This document shows positions 9,833 to 18,120 of a stretch of 64,000 nt of DNA, in pieces. Under the pieces are notes generated by a model that saw only the letters and a list, made by a program, of their open reading frames with translations, was not told where the DNA came from and ran no database searches. A program made the position numbers and the translations under genes. This stretch comes from an uncultured Lachnospiraceae bacterium (GTDB lineage Bacteria > Bacillota > Clostridia > Lachnospirales > Lachnospiraceae): positions 186,001 through 250,000 of the forward strand of contig CALWQT010000001.1 of NCBI GenBank assembly GCA_944383765.1, read 5' to 3'. Position 1 is the first letter of the stretch. The number at the start of each line of letters is the position of its first letter.

Positions 9833-9861
9833 TTGACAAACCGTAGGAAACCCTTTATGAT
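9833..9861 (+). promoter_or_regulatory. Promoter of the valine T-box transcript
   Basis: A perfect TTGACA (9833-9838) is followed after 17 bases by TATGAT (9856-9861). The start is expected near 9868, some 13 bases before T-box stem I. The promoter begins four bases after the transporter stop codon. Confidence 0.8.
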
Positions 9862-9879
9862 TAGTTAAAAGATAAAAAC

Positions 9880-10134
9880 AGGCTGAGAGGAAGAGGAGTA
9901 TGCCGGTATCCTCCTTACAGAGAGGAAAACTCATTGGCTGGAAAGTTTTCCGGAAAGGAACGGCAGAAGGTAGCTTCGGAGCCGGAATTGCGAACATAGG
10001 ATGAATCAGTAGCAGTTCCCGTCTGGTCTGCGTTACAGGACTTAAGAGATTGCTGCAGGTCTGCAGCAGAACGAAGGTGGTACCGCGATGATTCGCCCTT
10101 TGCATATATTAGTATGCAAAGGGCTTTTCTTTTG
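9880..10134 (+). ncRNA. T-box leader, valine-specific (GUA specifier)
   Basis: The conserved T-box element AAGGTGGTACCGCG lies at 10074-10087 and the terminator stem at 10095-10124. In stem I the lower helix pairs GGCT/GAAG (9881-9893) with CTTC/AGCC (9974-9984), the upper helix pairs TGCCG (9901-9905) with CGGCA (9961-9965), and between them lie the conserved AGTA (9897-9900) and GAA (9966-9968) of the loop-E motif. By alignment with the Bacillus glyQS leader, the specifier is then GTA at 9970-9972, a valine codon, which agrees with valS downstream. Uncharged tRNA-Val should favour the antiterminator and allow transcription of the NUDIX gene, the DUF6472-like gene and valS. Confidence 0.93.
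10095..10134 (+). terminator. T-box terminator
   Basis: GCCCTTTGCATA (10095-10106) pairs perfectly with its complement at 10113-10124 around a six-base loop, followed by TTTTCTTTT. The alternative antiterminator would use the T-box bases at 10074-10087. Confidence 0.9.
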
Positions 10135-10173
10135 GCTTTCCAAAAGAAAATGAAAGATGATAGGAGATGGAAT

Positions 10174-10707
10174 ATGATTTATGATTACTGCCCCAAATGT
10201 GGGAACAAACTGAGAATGAGAAAGATGTGGGACGAAGGGGAAGTACCGTTTTGCGATCCCTGTGATATTGCATGGTATGAGCATCCGTCACCCTGCATCA
10301 TTACCCTGGTCATCAATGAATATGAAGAGGCCGCTCTTTTGCGCCAGGACTATATCATGGAAAATCAGTATGTGCTGGTGGCTGGCTACATAAAGCCGGG
10401 AGAAACGGCAGAAGTCACAGCATTTCGGGAAGTGGAAGAAGAGATTGGTGTAAAGTTGGATACTCTTTGCAGGATACAGACCTTTGCGATTCCGGAAAAA
10501 GAGCTTTTGATGCTGGGGTATGTAGGATTTGGAAAGAAAGTGGACTTAAATCTCTCTACAGAAGTGGATTCTGCAGTCTGGATGCCAGTGGAGGAAGCAC
10601 TGAAAAAGCTGGAAGGCAGTGAGATTGCCCACCATATGTTGGAGATTTATTTATCAGACAGAGAGGGGATCAGAAGTCATGCCAGCAGGGAGGAAGATTT
10701 CAAATAA
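10174..10707 (+). CDS. NUDIX hydrolase with N-terminal zinc ribbon
   Basis: This 177-residue protein starts with a zinc-ribbon pattern (YCPKCGNKL then FCDPCD, two CxxC pairs in residues 5-31), followed by a NUDIX domain with a complete NUDIX box GYIKPGE-x7-REVEEEIG (about residues 72-94) that binds Mg and cuts nucleoside diphosphates linked to another group. The zinc ribbon plus NUDIX layout resembles NADH pyrophosphatase (NudC), but the protein is shorter and the substrate is not known. ATG 10174 follows TAGGAG. It is the first gene after the valine T-box, and its end overlaps the next gene by 29 bases, so it should be expressed when valyl-tRNA is low. That regulation is unexpected for a general pyrophosphatase. 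Confidence 0.88.
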   Translation: MIYDYCPKCGNKLRMRKMWDEGEVPFCDPCDIAWYEHPSPCIITLVINEYEEAALLRQDYIMENQYVLVAGYIKPGETAEVTAFREVEEEIGVKLDTLCRIQTFAIPEKELLMLGYVGFGKKVDLNLSTEVDSAVWMPVEEALKKLEGSEIAHHMLEIYLSDREGIRSHASREEDFK

Positions 10708-10888
10708 GAAACCGGCTACCGGCTGTGAGAGCTGCGAGAATTATGTCTATGATGAAGACTTTGGATACTATGTCTGTGATGCAGCCCTTGATGAAGATGA
10801 AATGGCCAGATTTCTGCAGAGCCAGGAATTTGATTGTCCTTATTACCGGCTGAACGATGAATACCGGATTGTCAGGAAACAGATGTGA
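10679..10888 (+). CDS. Small cysteine-containing protein, DUF6472-like
   Basis: The 69-residue product has the pattern CESCENYVYDEDFGYYVCD, a run of acidic residues (DEDEMARFL) and a C-terminal CPYYRLNDEYRIVRKQM. I recognise this as resembling DUF6472, small proteins of Lachnospiraceae without known function; the cysteines (CxxC, later C, C) could bind a metal. ATG 10679 lies inside the end of the NUDIX gene, with GAGAGGGG ten bases upstream, so translation is probably coupled. valS begins 57 bases later with no terminator between. The family name is from memory; existence of the gene is well supported by its ribosome site and its place in the operon. Confidence 0.75.
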   Translation: MPAGRKISNKKPATGCESCENYVYDEDFGYYVCDAALDEDEMARFLQSQEFDCPYYRLNDEYRIVRKQM

Positions 10889-10945
10889 TGACCCGGGGCA
10901 GCAGGCTGGCGACACAATATTAGAAAAAGGAGACGACAGAATACT

Positions 10946-13594
10946 ATGAAAGAACTGGAAAAAACATATACTCCCGGAGAGATAGAAAGCCGTCTGTATC
11001 AGAAATGGCTGGATAAGAAATATTTCCATGCAGATGCAGAGGAAGGCAAGAGAAAAGGGAAAAAGCCGTTTACGATCGTGATGCCCCCGCCAAATGTAAC
11101 CGGACAGCTTCATATGGGGCATGCACTGGATAATACCATGCAGGATATCCTGATCCGTTATAAAAGAATGCAGGGATTTGAAGCATTGTGGCAGCCGGGA
11201 ACTGACCATGCAGCGATTGCCACTGAGGTAAAAGTCATCAACAAGCTGAAGGAAGAAGGCATTGACAAGCAGGACCTGGGCAGGGAAGGATTTTTAAAAG
11301 AGGCATGGAAATGGAAAGAAGAGTATGAGGACCGGATCGTAAGCCAGATGTATAAAATGGGTGTGTCTGCTGACTGGGACAGAATGCGGTTTACCATGGA
11401 CGAAGGCTGTTCCAAGGCTGTCCAGGAGGTTTTCATCCGTCTGTATGAAAAAGGATATATTTATAAGGGTTCCAGGATCATTAACTGGTGTCCGGTCTGC
11501 CAGACGTCTATTTCCGATGCAGAAGTGGAGCATGAGGACCAGAACGGGTTCTTCTGGCATATCAATTACCCGATTGTCGGGGAAGAAGGCCGTTTTGTAG
11601 AGATTGCTACTACCCGTCCTGAGACGATGCTGGGAGATACGGCTGTGGCAGTCAATCCGGAAGATGACAGATATAAAGATTTGATCGGGAAAATGCTGAA
11701 GCTTCCTTTAACAGACAGGGAGATTCCGGTGATTGCTGATGATTATGTGGATAAAGAATTCGGTACCGGTTGTGTAAAGATCACTCCGGCCCATGACCCC
11801 AACGATTTTGAGGTAGGACGCCGCCATAATCTCCCGGAAATCTGCATGATGAATGATGATGCTACCATTAACGTTCCGGGACCTTATTTTGGTATGGACC
11901 GTTATGAGGCAAGAAAAGCCATGGTGGCAGACCTGGAAAAACAGGGACTTTTAGTAAAAGTAGTGCCTCATTCTCACAGCGTAGGTACTCATGACCGGTG
12001 TAAGACCACCGTGGAGCCTATGGTGAAGCAGCAGTGGTTTGTAAAAATGGAAGAGATGGCAAAACCTGCCATTGAAGCTCTGAAAAAAGGAGATCTGAAA
12101 TTTGTACCGGAAAATTTTGGTAAGACCTATCTCCACTGGCTGGAAGGGATCCGTGACTGGTGTATCTCCAGACAGCTGTGGTGGGGACATCGGATTCCGG
12201 CTTATTATTGTGATGAATGCGGTGAAATGGTAGTAGGACGGGAAATGCCGGATCAATGCCCGAAATGCGGCTGTACCCATCTGACACAGGATGAAGATAC
12301 GCTGGATACCTGGTTTTCCTCTGCTTTATGGCCGTTCTCCACGCTTGGCTGGCCGGATAAGACGGTGGAAATGGATTATTTTTATCCAACCAGCGTTCTG
12401 GTGACCGGATATGATATTATCTTTTTCTGGGTGGTAAGAATGGTATTTTCTGCTCTGGAGCAGACCGGAACCGTGCCATTCCATACGGTGCTGATTCATG
12501 GACTGGTAAGAGATTCCCAGGGACGTAAGATGAGTAAATCTCTTGGTAACGGTATTGATCCCCTGGAAGTGGTGGAAAAATATGGTGCGGATGCGCTGAG
12601 AATGACCCTGATGACAGGAAATGCCCCTGGAAATGATATGCGTTTCTACTGGGAGAGAGTAGAAGCCAGCAGAAACTTTGCCAATAAGGTGTGGAATGCC
12701 AGCCGTTTCATTATGATGAATCTGGAGAAGGCTCCCGCAGATGCCTCCCTGGACCAGCTTACCATGGCAGATAAATGGATTCTTTCCAAGGTAAACCGCC
12801 TGGCAAAAGATGTGACGGAAAATATGGATAAATACGAACTGGGAATCGCACTCCAGAAAGTATATGATTTCATCTGGGAAGAATTCTGTGACTGGTATAT
12901 TGAGATGGTGAAACCCAGATTGTGGGACGATGGGGATTCCACAAAAGGCGCAGCTCTCTGGACACTGAAAACAGTACTGATCCAGTCTTTGAAACTGCTG
13001 CATCCGTTCATGCCGTTTATTACAGAGGAAATTTTCTGCAACCTGCAGGACGAGGAAGAGTCTATTATGATAGCTTCCTGGCCTCAGTTCTGTCAGGAAT
13101 GGAGTTTTGCCCCGGAAGAAAAAGCTGTAGAGACGATCAAGGAGGCAGTGCGGGCGATCCGAGGTGTCCGGACTTCCATGAATGTTCCCCCCAGCAGAAA
13201 AGCAAAGGTTTATGTGGTTTCTGAAAGCGAAGAACTTCTTTCTGTTTTTGAACACAGCAAAGTATTTTTTGCAACCCTGGGTTCCGCCAGTGAGGTAATC
13301 CTCCAGAAGGACAGAAATGGGATTGGAGATGATGCGGTATCAGCAGTGATTCCTCAGGCAAATCTTTATCTGCCGTTTGCAGATCTGGTAGACGTGGAGA
13401 AAGAACTGGAACGTTTGAAAAATGAAGAGAAGAGGCTGAATGGAGAACTGGCAAGGGTCAATGGCATGCTGAATAATGAAAAATTCATGAGCCGTGCTCC
13501 GGAAGCCAAGGTAGCTGAGGAAAGAGCAAAACTGGAAAAATATACACAGATGATGGCACAGGTGAAGGAACGCCTGGCTCAGCTGGAAAAATAA
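10946..13594 (+). CDS. valS: Valine--tRNA ligase
   Basis: This class I synthetase of 882 residues charges tRNA-Val. The HIGH-type signature is [15 protein letters not shown] (about residue 48), and the KMSKS loop is [14 protein letters not shown] (about residue 528). The editing (CP1) domain contains [18 protein letters not shown] and [15 protein letters not shown], the conserved segments that hydrolyse Thr-tRNA-Val. A cysteine cluster (CDECGEMV...CPKCGC, about residues 421-444) may bind zinc. The last 65 residues form the charged coiled coil typical of bacterial ValRS. AAAAAGGAG lies 11-12 bases upstream of the ATG. Expression is under the valine T-box at 9880, with two small genes between, and a terminator follows at 13608. 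Confidence 0.97.
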   Translation: MKELEKTYTPGEIESRLYQKWLDKKYFHADAEEGKRKGKKPFTIVMPPPNVTGQLHMGHALDNTMQDILIRYKRMQGFEALWQPGTDHAAIATEVKVINKLKEEGIDKQDLGREGFLKEAWKWKEEYEDRIVSQMYKMGVSADWDRMRFTMDEGCSKAVQEVFIRLYEKGYIYKGSRIINWCPVCQTSISDAEVEHEDQNGFFWHINYPIVGEEGRFVEIATTRPETMLGDTAVAVNPEDDRYKDLIGKMLKLPLTDREIPVIADDYVDKEFGTGCVKITPAHDPNDFEVGRRHNLPEICMMNDDATINVPGPYFGMDRYEARKAMVADLEKQGLLVKVVPHSHSVGTHDRCKTTVEPMVKQQWFVKMEEMAKPAIEALKKGDLKFVPENFGKTYLHWLEGIRDWCISRQLWWGHRIPAYYCDECGEMVVGREMPDQCPKCGCTHLTQDEDTLDTWFSSALWPFSTLGWPDKTVEMDYFYPTSVLVTGYDIIFFWVVRMVFSALEQTGTVPFHTVLIHGLVRDSQGRKMSKSLGNGIDPLEVVEKYGADALRMTLMTGNAPGNDMRFYWERVEASRNFANKVWNASRFIMMNLEKAPADASLDQLTMADKWILSKVNRLAKDVTENMDKYELGIALQKVYDFIWEEFCDWYIEMVKPRLWDDGDSTKGAALWTLKTVLIQSLKLLHPFMPFITEEIFCNLQDEEESIMIASWPQFCQEWSFAPEEKAVETIKEAVRAIRGVRTSMNVPPSRKAKVYVVSESEELLSVFEHSKVFFATLGSASEVILQKDRNGIGDDAVSAVIPQANLYLPFADLVDVEKELERLKNEEKRLNGELARVNGMLNNEKFMSRAPEAKVAEERAKLEKYTQMMAQVKERLAQLEK

Positions 13595-13607
13595 TCTTGC
13601 AGTATGG

Positions 13608-13655
13608 AATGCAGCAGAAATCAGGGATAACCCTGTTCTGCTGCGTTCTTTTTGT
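13608..13655 (+). terminator. Terminator of the valS operon
   Basis: AATGCAGCAGAA (13608-13619) pairs with TTCTGCTGCGTT (13636-13647), with an inner CAGGG/CCCTG stem, followed by CTTTTTG. Confidence 0.85.
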
Positions 13656-13678
13656 CGATTTTTCCCACAATAATTTTG

Positions 13679-13706
13679 TTGCATATCCTCTGTTTTCCAT
13701 TATAAT
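13679..13706 (+). promoter_or_regulatory. Promoter of folC operon
   Basis: TTGCAT (13679-13684) and a perfect TATAAT (13701-13706) are separated by 16 bases, ending 35 bases before the folC start. Confidence 0.65.
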
Positions 13707-13741
13707 AGAGAAGGTAGAAGGACGCGAAAGAGGAGATCAGA

Positions 13742-15034
13742 ATGAACAATGCAAAAGATTACCTGCTTCAGATTCCGGCTTTTGCCAGAGAGAAGCATAG
13801 CCTTGAGGAAGCAAAGGTATTGTTTTCAGAATTGGGCTGTCCCTTTCCTGGGAAAGTGATCCATGTGGCAGGTACCAATGGAAAAGGTTCTGTCTGTTCG
13901 TTTCTCTCTTCGGTTTTGTATGCGTCAGGCTGCCGGGTGGGGACGTTTACCTCTCCTCATCTTGTAGATATCCGGGAACGGATTTCCATCAATGGAACCA
14001 TGGTGGGGGAAGAACGATTTGAAAAGAGCTTTCAGACCGTGTTACAGGCTGTAAGAAGAATGGAGAAACGGGGGTATGATCACCCTACATTTTTTGAATT
14101 TCTGTTCTATATGGCGGCGGTCTGTTTTTATGAGGAAAAACTGGATTATGTCATTCTGGAGACAGGTATGGGAGGACGGCTGGATATTACGAATCTCTGC
14201 TGTCCGGCAGTGACGGCCATTACTTCTGTCAGTCTGGACCATATGGCTTATCTGGGAAATACAGTAAGGAAGATTGCAGGAGAGAAGGCAGGTATCATCA
14301 AAACAGGAGTTCCTGTTGTATATGACGGAAATGACAGGGAAGCAGCAGCTGTGATCCGTGAGGCTGCACGGCAGCAGGGAGCTCCCTGCCTGAATGTACG
14401 GGAGGAAGGATGGTCATGGGAAATGAAACATCAATTTCCAGAGATTTCCGGCAGGTTTCAGGGAGAACCGGTGAAGATGACGTTGCCGTTTCCTGCTGCC
14501 TATCAGGTCTGGAATAGTGTGGTTGCTGTGAAAATCCTGGAACTTCTTAAGGACAGGAGAGTGACTGGGGACAGTTTAAAGCGAGGAATCCAGTCAGCCA
14601 GATGGGAAGGAAGAATGGAAGAAGTACTGCCTGATGTATTTCTGGACGGAGCTCACAACCGTGACGGAATACAGGCATTTTGTGATTCCGCCTCCAGAAT
14701 CCTGTATGACAGGAAGAAAAAGGCAGTCCTGTTGTTTGCAGCTGTTTCGGATAAAGAATACCGGACCATGGCAGAGGAACTGGTATGTGGGCTGAAGCCT
14801 GAGAGAATTTTGGTTGCCTGTCTTGACAGCAGCAGAAGCCTGGATATAGAATCTATGAAAACAGCATTTCAGACGGCAGAATGTCCGGTGATTGGTTTTT
14901 CCAATGTGAAAGAAGCGCTTTGCCATGGATTGGAGCAGAAACAGGAAGACGAAATCCTTTTTTGTGCAGGATCCCTTTATTTTGTGGGAGAATTGAAACA
15001 TTGCCTCAGGGAGGAAAACTATGATAAATTTTGA
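13742..15034 (+). CDS. folC: Folylpolyglutamate synthase / dihydrofolate synthase
   Basis: The 430-residue protein is a Mur-ligase-like ATPase that adds glutamate to (dihydro)folates. The P-loop is HVAGTNGKGSVCSFLSSVL (about residue 40), followed by FTSPHLVDIRERI, the omega-loop segment, and ETGMGGRLDITN, a typical FolC block; the C-terminal domain has LDGAHNRDG. The start at 13742 follows AGAGGAG. Its last codons overlap a 44-codon gene by 14 bases, and a TPR gene follows, so it heads a three-gene operon. Whether it also has dihydrofolate synthase activity cannot be told from sequence alone. Confidence 0.93.
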   Translation: MNNAKDYLLQIPAFAREKHSLEEAKVLFSELGCPFPGKVIHVAGTNGKGSVCSFLSSVLYASGCRVGTFTSPHLVDIRERISINGTMVGEERFEKSFQTVLQAVRRMEKRGYDHPTFFEFLFYMAAVCFYEEKLDYVILETGMGGRLDITNLCCPAVTAITSVSLDHMAYLGNTVRKIAGEKAGIIKTGVPVVYDGNDREAAAVIREAARQQGAPCLNVREEGWSWEMKHQFPEISGRFQGEPVKMTLPFPAAYQVWNSVVAVKILELLKDRRVTGDSLKRGIQSARWEGRMEEVLPDVFLDGAHNRDGIQAFCDSASRILYDRKKKAVLLFAAVSDKEYRTMAEELVCGLKPERILVACLDSSRSLDIESMKTAFQTAECPVIGFSNVKEALCHGLEQKQEDEILFCAGSLYFVGELKHCLREENYDKF

Positions 15035-15155
15035 TGAAGAGATTAAGAGATTTAAACCCAGCTTAGATGTAGAACAGGTGGAAGATGCCATCGTGAAAAG
15101 CGATCTGACAGATATGACGGATATTATGATGGAACTGATCAAGCAGGAGAGATAG
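15021..15155 (+). CDS. Small conserved-looking protein between folC and the TPR gene
   Basis: This frame of 44 codons starts with ATG at 15021, inside the end of folC, preceded by GGGAGGAAAAC (15010-15020), a good ribosome site. The product is acidic and probably alpha-helical: MINFDEEIKRFKPSLDVEQV, then a helix rich in Asp and Met (SDLTDMTDIMMELIKQ). It stops ten bases before the TPR protein start. I do not recognise a domain. The strong ribosome site, the snug fit between two genes and the regular amphipathic composition make it a real gene in my view. Confidence 0.65.
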   Translation: MINFDEEIKRFKPSLDVEQVEDAIVKSDLTDMTDIMMELIKQER

Positions 15156-15164
15156 GCGGTATCT

Positions 15165-16469
15165 ATGGATTATGTAAAGAGAAACCACCAGATTGCCAAT
15201 AGTTATTATAATCTGGGATTGGAAAAAGCACAGATCAGAGATCTGTCCGGAGCGGCGGAATGCCTGAAAAAGAGCCTGCATTTTAATAAGTACCAGACAG
15301 ATGCAAGGAATCTTCTGGGACTGATCTATTATGAGATGGGAGAAGCAGCAGATGCCATCGTTCAGTGGGTGATCAGCCTGAATCTTCAGCCAAAAGATAA
15401 TCGGTGCGACTATTATCTGGACGAGATCCAGAGAAAACAGGGAAGACTGGAGATAGCAAGCCAGAATGTAAAAAAATATAATCAGGCATTGTGGTATGCC
15501 CAGACAGGGATTTATGACCTGGCAATCCTGCAGCTGGTTGCAGCTGTGGAGGAGAATGACCATTATGTGAAGGCACAGCTTCTGCTGGCTCTGCTTTATA
15601 TGGCACAGGAAAATTATACCAAGGCGGGGAAAGCTCTTCATAAAGTGCTTCAGATTGACAGGGGAAACCAGAAAGCCCTATGGTATATGTCCATTGTTAA
15701 GGAGAATACAGGCCGGGCTGAAGTAGAGAGGCAGAAAATGGACCATGCGTTCTCCCATACCAAGCTGGAAGATGATAATATTATCATTCCCCCTACTTAT
15801 AAGGAGAGCAGCGGTGCCCAGGTAGTGCTGAATATTGTGATCGGTGTGGTGCTTGGGATTGCAGCATTTATGACCCTGGTCATGCCGGCTAGGACGAAAG
15901 AACTGAATAATGCCCATAACCAGGAAATTCTTTCTTACAGTGAGCAGCTGAGTCAGAGTAATATAAAAATTGACGAACTGGAATCCCAGCTTGCGGAAGC
16001 AAATGGGGCGAGAGAAAATGCGGAAGCATCGCTGGCTTCGGTGGTAGATGACAACGGAGGTCTGGTGAGCCAATATGTTTTGCTGGTACGTGTCCTTCAG
16101 GCGTATCGGGATGATGATTTTTCTACTGCGGCCCAGTTGTACAGTGATATGAATCCGGCGCTGATCACAGATCCGAATGTGGTGCCTATTCTCCAGACGA
16201 TCTCACAGGATATGGCAGAGGAAGGGTACCAGGTGTTAGATCAGATGGGTGATGCGGCAGCAGGATCTGGTGATTATGCGGGAGCGGTAGCTTATTATGA
16301 TAAGAGTCTGAAACTGAAGGGAGATAATCCAGGAGTTCTTTATGACAAGGCAGTTGCTTTGAATGCTCAGGGACAGCAGGATACAGCAAATGAACTATTT
16401 GGAGAAATCATTAAGAATTATCCGGATTCCGAATATGCTGTCATGGCGAAAGAAATCCGGGGTTATTAA
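15165..16469 (+). CDS. Membrane-anchored tetratricopeptide repeat protein
   Basis: The 434-residue protein has two repeat regions on either side of one membrane helix. Residues about 1-185 contain TPR units (for example NSYYNLGLEKAQIRDLSGAA and ARNLLGLIYYEMGEAADAI). A hydrophobic segment VLNIVIGVVLGIAAFMTLVM (about residues 222-241) is followed by a coiled-coil stretch (about 250-290, LSQSNIKIDELESQLAEANG) and a second TPR region (about 300-430, DYAGAVAYYDKSLKLKGDNP). With no signal peptide, the N-terminal repeats should face the cytoplasm and the C-terminal part the outside. TPRs bind protein partners; the partner is unknown. It is the last gene of the folC operon and ends before a terminator. 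Confidence 0.82.
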   Translation: MDYVKRNHQIANSYYNLGLEKAQIRDLSGAAECLKKSLHFNKYQTDARNLLGLIYYEMGEAADAIVQWVISLNLQPKDNRCDYYLDEIQRKQGRLEIASQNVKKYNQALWYAQTGIYDLAILQLVAAVEENDHYVKAQLLLALLYMAQENYTKAGKALHKVLQIDRGNQKALWYMSIVKENTGRAEVERQKMDHAFSHTKLEDDNIIIPPTYKESSGAQVVLNIVIGVVLGIAAFMTLVMPARTKELNNAHNQEILSYSEQLSQSNIKIDELESQLAEANGARENAEASLASVVDDNGGLVSQYVLLVRVLQAYRDDDFSTAAQLYSDMNPALITDPNVVPILQTISQDMAEEGYQVLDQMGDAAAGSGDYAGAVAYYDKSLKLKGDNPGVLYDKAVALNAQGQQDTANELFGEIIKNYPDSEYAVMAKEIRGY

Positions 16470-16476
16470 ACAGAAT
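16449..16476 (+). promoter_or_regulatory. Candidate sigma-H promoter of spoIIAA
   Basis: AAAGAAAT (16449-16456) and ACAGAAT (16470-16476) resemble the sigma-H consensus (RNAGGAWWW, 11-12 bases, RNNGAAT) with one mismatch in the -35 region. The site overlaps the end of the TPR gene. spoIIA is a sigma-H target in Bacillus, so this is plausible but unproven. Confidence 0.4.
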
Positions 16477-16488
16477 AGGAAATGATAC

Positions 16489-16530
16489 GAAAGAGACATT
16501 CACAGATTTGTGAGGTCTCTTTCTTTTTTT
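16489..16530 (+). terminator. Terminator between the TPR gene and spoIIAA
   Basis: GAAAGAGAC (16489-16497) pairs with GTCTCTTTC (16515-16523), followed by seven T residues. It lies downstream of the candidate sigma-H promoter and directly in front of the spoIIAA ribosome site. Confidence 0.85.
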
Positions 16531-16544
16531 TGAAAGGAGTTTAT

Positions 16545-16889
16545 ATGATGCAGCAGGAAACATTTACTTATGAGGCGAGGGGAGAGATACTGATCATTCA
16601 CCTCCCAAAAGAACTGGACCATCACAACTGCAGGAATCTGAGATATGAAACGGACCTGCTTTTGGCAGAAAACTATGTGAACAAAGTTATTTTTGATTTT
16701 TCTGACACAGAATTTATGGATTCTTCGGGGATTGGAGTTTTGATGAACCGATGCAAGCAGATGTCTATGAGCGGGGGAAAAGTGGCGGTCTGTGGAGCAG
16801 GAAGCAGGGTGAAACGGATTCTTACTATGGGAGGAGTGTATCATATGGTAAAAAATTTTGACACGAAGGAAGCTGCCATAGCGGATTAA
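16545..16889 (+). CDS. spoIIAA: Anti-sigma F factor antagonist
   Basis: SpoIIAA is a small STAS-domain protein (114 residues) that, when unphosphorylated, binds SpoIIAB and frees sigma F in the forespore. The phosphorylated serine lies in the signature MDSSGIGVLMNRCKQM (Ser at about residue 57). ATG 16545 follows AAAGGAG by five bases; the next codon is also ATG and could serve instead. It is followed by spoIIAB after 13 bases and then sigF, the classical tricistronic spoIIA operon. A terminator-like hairpin immediately upstream separates it from the TPR gene. Confidence 0.95.
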   Translation: MMQQETFTYEARGEILIIHLPKELDHHNCRNLRYETDLLLAENYVNKVIFDFSDTEFMDSSGIGVLMNRCKQMSMSGGKVAVCGAGSRVKRILTMGGVYHMVKNFDTKEAAIAD

Positions 16890-16902
16890 GGAGGAACAGA
16901 AG

Positions 16903-17334
16903 GTGGAAAAGGAAAGAAGAGAAGAAATGAAGCTGGAGATTGAGAGCCTGTCTGAAAATGAGGAGTTTGCCCGGGTGGTGATCGCTGTGTTTCTCAGCCG
17001 TCTGGACCCTACGCTGGAGGAAATTGACGATGTGAAAACGGCAGTATCAGAGGCAGTGACCAATGCGGTGATCCATGGGTATCAGAATGGTCCGGGAACC
17101 ATTTACATAAAAGCCGGAATCGAAGGAAGGCTCTTTACCATAGAGATACAGGATACAGGGGCTGGAATTCCTGATGTGGGGAAAGCCATGGAACCTATGT
17201 ATACTTCCGATACTACAGGCGAACGGTCCGGTATGGGATTTTCGTTTATGGAGGCTTTTATGGACGAAGTGGAGGTGACATCAGCCCTGGGTAAGGGAAC
17301 AACAGTCACCATGAAGAAACGAATCGGAGAGTGA
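16903..17334 (+). CDS. spoIIAB: Anti-sigma F factor (serine kinase)
   Basis: This 143-residue GHKL-type kinase binds and holds sigma F and phosphorylates SpoIIAA. The ATP-binding boxes are visible: N box VSEAVTNAVIHGY, G1 box IEIQDTGAGIPD and the lid segment GERSGMGFSFMEAFMDEVEV. A GTG start at 16903 is chosen because a strong AAGGAGGA ends seven to eight bases before it; the internal ATG at codon 9 (MKLEIESLSENEEF) matches the usual SpoIIAB N-terminus and is a possible alternative. The stop is six bases before sigF. Confidence 0.95.
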   Translation: MEKERREEMKLEIESLSENEEFARVVIAVFLSRLDPTLEEIDDVKTAVSEAVTNAVIHGYQNGPGTIYIKAGIEGRLFTIEIQDTGAGIPDVGKAMEPMYTSDTTGERSGMGFSFMEAFMDEVEVTSALGKGTTVTMKKRIGE

Positions 17335-17340
17335 CCCTAT

Positions 17341-18054
17341 ATGGATGAGACCATAAGATTGATTCAGATGGCTCACGAAGGGGATAAAACGGCCAGAGAT
17401 AAGCTGGTTGTAGATAACGTAGGATTGGTCTGGAGCATTGTCCGTCGTTTTTCCGGACGGGGGCATGAGCTGGAAGATTTATTTCAGATTGGAAGCATTG
17501 GATTGTTAAAAGCGATTGATAAATTTGATAGTTCCTATGAAGTACGGTTTTCTACCTATGCGGTTCCCATGATCACAGGAGAGATAAAACGGTTTTTACG
17601 GGACGACGGAATGATTAAAGTGAGCCGGTCTGTGAAAGAACTGGGAGCGAAAGCAGGAGCAGCCAGGGAAAGCCTTTCCTATTCTCTGGGAAGGGAACCT
17701 ACCATTGAAGAGATTGCCGGGGAACTGAACGTGAGCCGGGAGGAAGTGGCGGCTTCTCTGGAAGCCGGGGCAGAGGTGGAATCTTTATATAAAACAGTCA
17801 ATCAAAATGACGGTCAGGGTATTTGCCTGATGGATCGGCTGGAAGAAAAAGAAAGTGCAGAAGAAAATTTACTCAATCGTATGGTGTTGAAAGAACTTTT
17901 GGAAGGATTGGAGGAGAAGGAACGGGAGATTATTATCCGAAGATATTTTTATAATCAGACGCAGAGTGTGATCGCTGCGGATCTTTCCATTTCCCAGGTT
18001 CAGGTCTCGCGGCTGGAGAAAAAAATTTTAAAGCAGATGAGGGAAAAATTGTAA
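17341..18054 (+). CDS. sigF: RNA polymerase sigma-F factor
   Basis: Sigma F is the first forespore-specific sigma factor. The 237-residue protein shows region 2 (LVVDNVGLVWSIVRRF, then DLFQIGSIGLLKAIDKFD, the core-binding 2.1-2.2 region, then VRFSTYAVPMITGEIKRFLR), region 3 (VKELGAKAGAARESLSYSLG) and region 4 with a helix-turn-helix (QSVIAADLSISQVQVSRLEKK). It is the last gene of spoIIAA-spoIIAB-sigF. Downstream, after 66 bases, begins the spoVA operon, a target of the later forespore factor sigma G; this gene order is common in clostridia. Confidence 0.96.
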   Translation: MDETIRLIQMAHEGDKTARDKLVVDNVGLVWSIVRRFSGRGHELEDLFQIGSIGLLKAIDKFDSSYEVRFSTYAVPMITGEIKRFLRDDGMIKVSRSVKELGAKAGAARESLSYSLGREPTIEEIAGELNVSREEVAASLEAGAEVESLYKTVNQNDGQGICLMDRLEEKESAEENLLNRMVLKELLEGLEEKEREIIIRRYFYNQTQSVIAADLSISQVQVSRLEKKILKQMREKL

Positions 18055-18065
18055 AAATATTTACG

Positions 18066-18096
18066 GAATAAAAAGCGGCATTTCCATCACATACTA
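18066..18096 (+). promoter_or_regulatory. Candidate sigma-G promoter of the spoVA operon
   Basis: GAATA (18066-18070) and CATACTA (18090-18096) match the Bacillus sigma-G consensus (GHATR and CATNHTA) at every position. The spacer is 19 bases, slightly longer than the usual 17-18. spoVA operons are sigma-G targets, so context supports it. Confidence 0.6.
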
Positions 18097-18120
18097 CTTA
18101 CAGGAAAGGATGTGAGAAGT

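Noticed and set aside
9704..10291. Several minus-strand frames over the T-box leader
   Set aside because: They cover RNA structure and the opposite strand of coding sequence, start without ribosome sites and have no recognisable domains.
12326..13255. A 309-codon minus-strand frame
   Set aside because: It is entirely antisense to valS, which is unmistakable; the composition is typical of a shadow frame.
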